From Streptomyces sp. NBC_00683 (GTDB lineage Bacteria; Actinomycetota; Actinomycetes; Streptomycetales; Streptomycetaceae): a stretch of 64,000 bases of DNA. Within the stretch, counting starts at the first letter, position 1; every line of letters begins with the position of its first letter. A program made the translations under genes and the position numbers. Below, in pieces: positions 62,065 through 64,000 of this stretch. The notes under the pieces are model-generated. The model was not told where the DNA came from, ran no database searches, and saw nothing but the letters and a program-made list of their open reading frames with translations. Location of the stretch: assembly GCF_036226745.1 (NCBI RefSeq), contig NZ_CP109013.1:2790001-2854000 (forward strand), in the 5' to 3' direction.

Positions 62065-63255
62065 ATGATCGAGGCAGTCGGCCTGACGAAGCGCTATGGC
62101 GCCAAGACAGCCGTGTACAACCTTTCCTTTCAGGTGCGGCCGGGGGCTGTCACGGGGTTCCTCGGTCCCAACGGGTCGGGCAAGTCCACGACCATGCGCA
62201 TGATGCTCGGCCTGGACCGGCCGACCGCGGGACACGTGACGATCGGCGGCCACGCCTTCCGCAGCCTGCCGAACGCACCGCGCCAGGTGGGCGCGCTGCT
62301 CGACGCCAAGGCCGTGCACGGCGGGCGCAGCGCCCGTAACCACCTCCTGTCGCTGGCCCAGCTGGCCGGGATCCCGAGCGCCCGGGTGGACGAGGTCCTC
62401 GGTGTCGTCGGTCTGCAGGACGTCGCGAAGAAGCGGTCCAAGGGCTTCTCCCTCGGCATGGGGCAGCGGCTCGGCATCGCGGCGGCGCTGCTCGGCGACC
62501 CCCAGGTGCTCCTCTTCGACGAGCCGGTCAACGGTCTCGACCCCGAGGGCATCCTCTGGGTCCGCAACCTCATGAAGCAGCTGGCCTCCGAGGGCCGCAC
62601 GGTCTTCGTGTCCAGCCACCTGATGAGCGAGATGGCGGTCACCGCCGACCATCTGATCGTGATCGGGCGGGGCCAGCTGCTCTCCGACATGAGCGTCACG
62701 GACTTCATCTCGGCCAACTCCGCGGACTTCGCCCGGGTCCGGGTTCCCGCGGACGCGCCGGAGCAGCGGGAGAAGCTGACCGCCTCGCTGACGGAGGCGG
62801 GCGGCCAGGTCATGTCGGAGCCGGACGGGGCCCTGCGGGTCACCGGGCTCCAGCTGCCCCGCATCAGCGATCTGGCGCATTCCTCGGACGTCCGGCTGTG
62901 GGAGCTCTCGCCGCACCAGGCATCCCTGGAGGAGGCGTACATGCGGATGACGCAGGGCGCCGTGGACTACCGCTCGACGGCCGACGCGAAGGTGGGACTC
63001 CAGCAGCCGCCGCCCGGGTACGGGCCTCAGCCGGGCTACGGGCAGCAGCCGGGGTACGGGGGCTACGGGCAGCAGCCCGGCCATCCGCAGCAGCCTCCGG
63101 TGGATGTGCCGCAGCAGGGCTGGTACGCACCGCCGCCGCCGGGACAGAACCCGTACGCCGCCGCTCCCGCGCCGGCGCCCGCTCCGGCTCCGGCGCCCGC
63201 TCCGGCCGCCCCCGCAGACCTGACCAAGAGCGAGACCAGCGAGGACTCCCGATGA
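62065..63255 (+). CDS. ABC transporter ATP-binding protein 2, with repeat tail
   Basis: A 396-residue ATPase, paralogous to ATPase 1 along its first 300 residues (GPNGSGKST, FSLGMGQRLG, DEPVNGLDPEGILWVRNLMK). Its C-terminus adds a Pro/Gly/Tyr/Gln-rich low-complexity tail (about 318-390) with PGYG repeats followed by a Pro/Ala run, likely disordered. It overlaps the next permease (ATGA). Confidence 0.92.
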   Translation: MIEAVGLTKRYGAKTAVYNLSFQVRPGAVTGFLGPNGSGKSTTMRMMLGLDRPTAGHVTIGGHAFRSLPNAPRQVGALLDAKAVHGGRSARNHLLSLAQLAGIPSARVDEVLGVVGLQDVAKKRSKGFSLGMGQRLGIAAALLGDPQVLLFDEPVNGLDPEGILWVRNLMKQLASEGRTVFVSSHLMSEMAVTADHLIVIGRGQLLSDMSVTDFISANSADFARVRVPADAPEQREKLTASLTEAGGQVMSEPDGALRVTGLQLPRISDLAHSSDVRLWELSPHQASLEEAYMRMTQGAVDYRSTADAKVGLQQPPPGYGPQPGYGQQPGYGGYGQQPGHPQQPPVDVPQQGWYAPPPPGQNPYAAAPAPAPAPAPAPAPAAPADLTKSETSEDSR

Positions 63256-64000
63256 CTACGCCGGCAACCCCGCCGTCCCCGCAGGCACCCCAGGCGCCCT
63301 ACCAGCAGCCGCACCAGCCGCCGGCCCAGCAGAACTGGCAGGGCGGCGGCCCGGTCGGCCAGTACGCCTCGCCGATTCCCGTGCGGCGTCCCGGCCTGGG
63401 CGACGCGATCGCCTCCGAGTGGACGAAGATCCGCTCCGTCCGCTCCACGATGTGGACGCTCGGCGTGATGATCGTGCTGCTGCTCGGCATCGGGCTGCTG
63501 TCCGCGTTCGCCGTCAGTGCCTCGGACGCCGATCTCGGCGAAACCCCCGTGCTCAGCCTCGGCTTCTTCGGGGTGCTGCTCGGTTCGATCTGCGTGATCA
63601 CCCTCGGGGTGCTGACCATCGCATCCGAGTACGGCACGGGAATGATCCGAACGACGCTGACCGCCTGCCCCAGCCGGGCGCGGGTGCTGATCGCGAAGTC
63701 GATCGTCTTCTTCCTGCTCTCCTTCACCATCACCACCGTCACGACCGGAATCGTCGGGCTGCTGCAGACGGCCATGCTGGACGGCGGAACGCCCAGCGGC
63801 AGCGACTGGCTGCGCGCCACGGTGGGTGTCGGCCTCTACATCGCGACGCTCGGGCTGCTCTCGCTCGCGCTCGGTGCGCTCATCCGGCACTCCGCGGGCG
63901 CGATCACGATCATGATCGCGGTGGTGCTGCTGCCGCTCGTGCTGGCGATGTTCATGTTCTCCGAGACGCTGGCCGACCTCCAGCAGGCGCTCTTCGAGTA
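63252..64000 (+). CDS. ABC-2 type permease 2 (3' end outside window)
   Basis: At least 249 residues are visible and the frame is open at the window edge. A Pro/Gln-rich cytoplasmic start (about 55 residues) precedes ASEWTKIRSVRSTMWTLGV, the same motif as permease 1, and at least five hydrophobic segments. It is coupled to ATPase 2 by the ATGA overlap. It is the paralogous second half of the duplicated cassette. Confidence 0.88.
   Translation, partial: MTTPATPPSPQAPQAPYQQPHQPPAQQNWQGGGPVGQYASPIPVRRPGLGDAIASEWTKIRSVRSTMWTLGVMIVLLLGIGLLSAFAVSASDADLGETPVLSLGFFGVLLGSICVITLGVLTIASEYGTGMIRTTLTACPSRARVLIAKSIVFFLLSFTITTVTTGIVGLLQTAMLDGGTPSGSDWLRATVGVGLYIATLGLLSLALGALIRHSAGAITIMIAVVLLPLVLAMFMFSETLADLQQALFE

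Overview
This is high-GC actinobacterial chromosome, almost certainly a Streptomyces. It carries the polar cytoskeletal genes scy and filP, a full GlgE-pathway cluster, isobutyryl-CoA mutase, many secreted hydrolases, GTG starts and strong third-position GC. From memory, the gene order resembles the S. coelicolor core segment that runs from the glg/treS cluster to scy/filP. I see no tRNA, rRNA, IS element, phage, integration site or CRISPR array. The window opens inside an ABC exporter gene and closes inside an ABC permease gene.

Layout. 1-6.5 kb: the end of an ABC exporter, a secreted thermolysin-like protease, a secreted alginate-lyase-family enzyme, and a SpoIIE-type phosphatase with GAF and ATPase domains. 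6.6-18.2 kb: alpha-glucan metabolism, with glgP divergent from glgE-treS-mak(pep2)-glgB. Together these interconvert trehalose, maltose, maltose-1-phosphate and branched alpha-glucan. 18.2-21.3 kb: a DinB-like protein, a small membrane protein, an M48 protease and a merR-trxA operon. 21.4-29 kb: a secreted GH16 glucanase, a lipoprotein, dctA with a divergent CitA/DcuS-type two-component system, and a double-HTH regulator. 29.1-35.3 kb: central carbon metabolism (pfkA, pta-ackA, pyk).

35.3-38 kb is a three-gene operon of unknown function: a DUF6230 exported protein, a DUF6114 membrane protein and a long exported Pro/Thr/Glu-rich protein. It lies downstream of a long dyad-rich leader. 38.5-46.4 kb holds a thioredoxin/TPR chaperone-like protein, TetR, icmA (under a perfect 24-bp palindrome), two DUF3817 genes, MarR, and an MFS exporter divergent from a DUF5937/ArsR regulator. 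46.5-52 kb has three translationally coupled AIM24-family genes, another MarR, and an OmpR-type two-component system divergent from a PepSY-domain exported protein. 52-55 kb has meaB, a thiolase and methylmalonyl-CoA epimerase, which fit acyl-CoA metabolism alongside icmA. 55-60 kb encodes Scy and FilP, followed by two tandemly duplicated ABC ATPase/permease pairs.

Regulation visible in the DNA: many genes, especially regulators, have a TANNNT -10 box 6-7 nt before the start codon and no Shine-Dalgarno, suggesting leaderless mRNAs. Perfect palindromes sit in front of icmA, merR, the GH16 gene, tetR, dctA and the DUF5937 gene. Strong GC hairpins end most transcription units. Start codons were chosen from ribosome-binding sites, overlaps and family N-termini. 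Names of conserved families are recalled from known sequences, not from a search.
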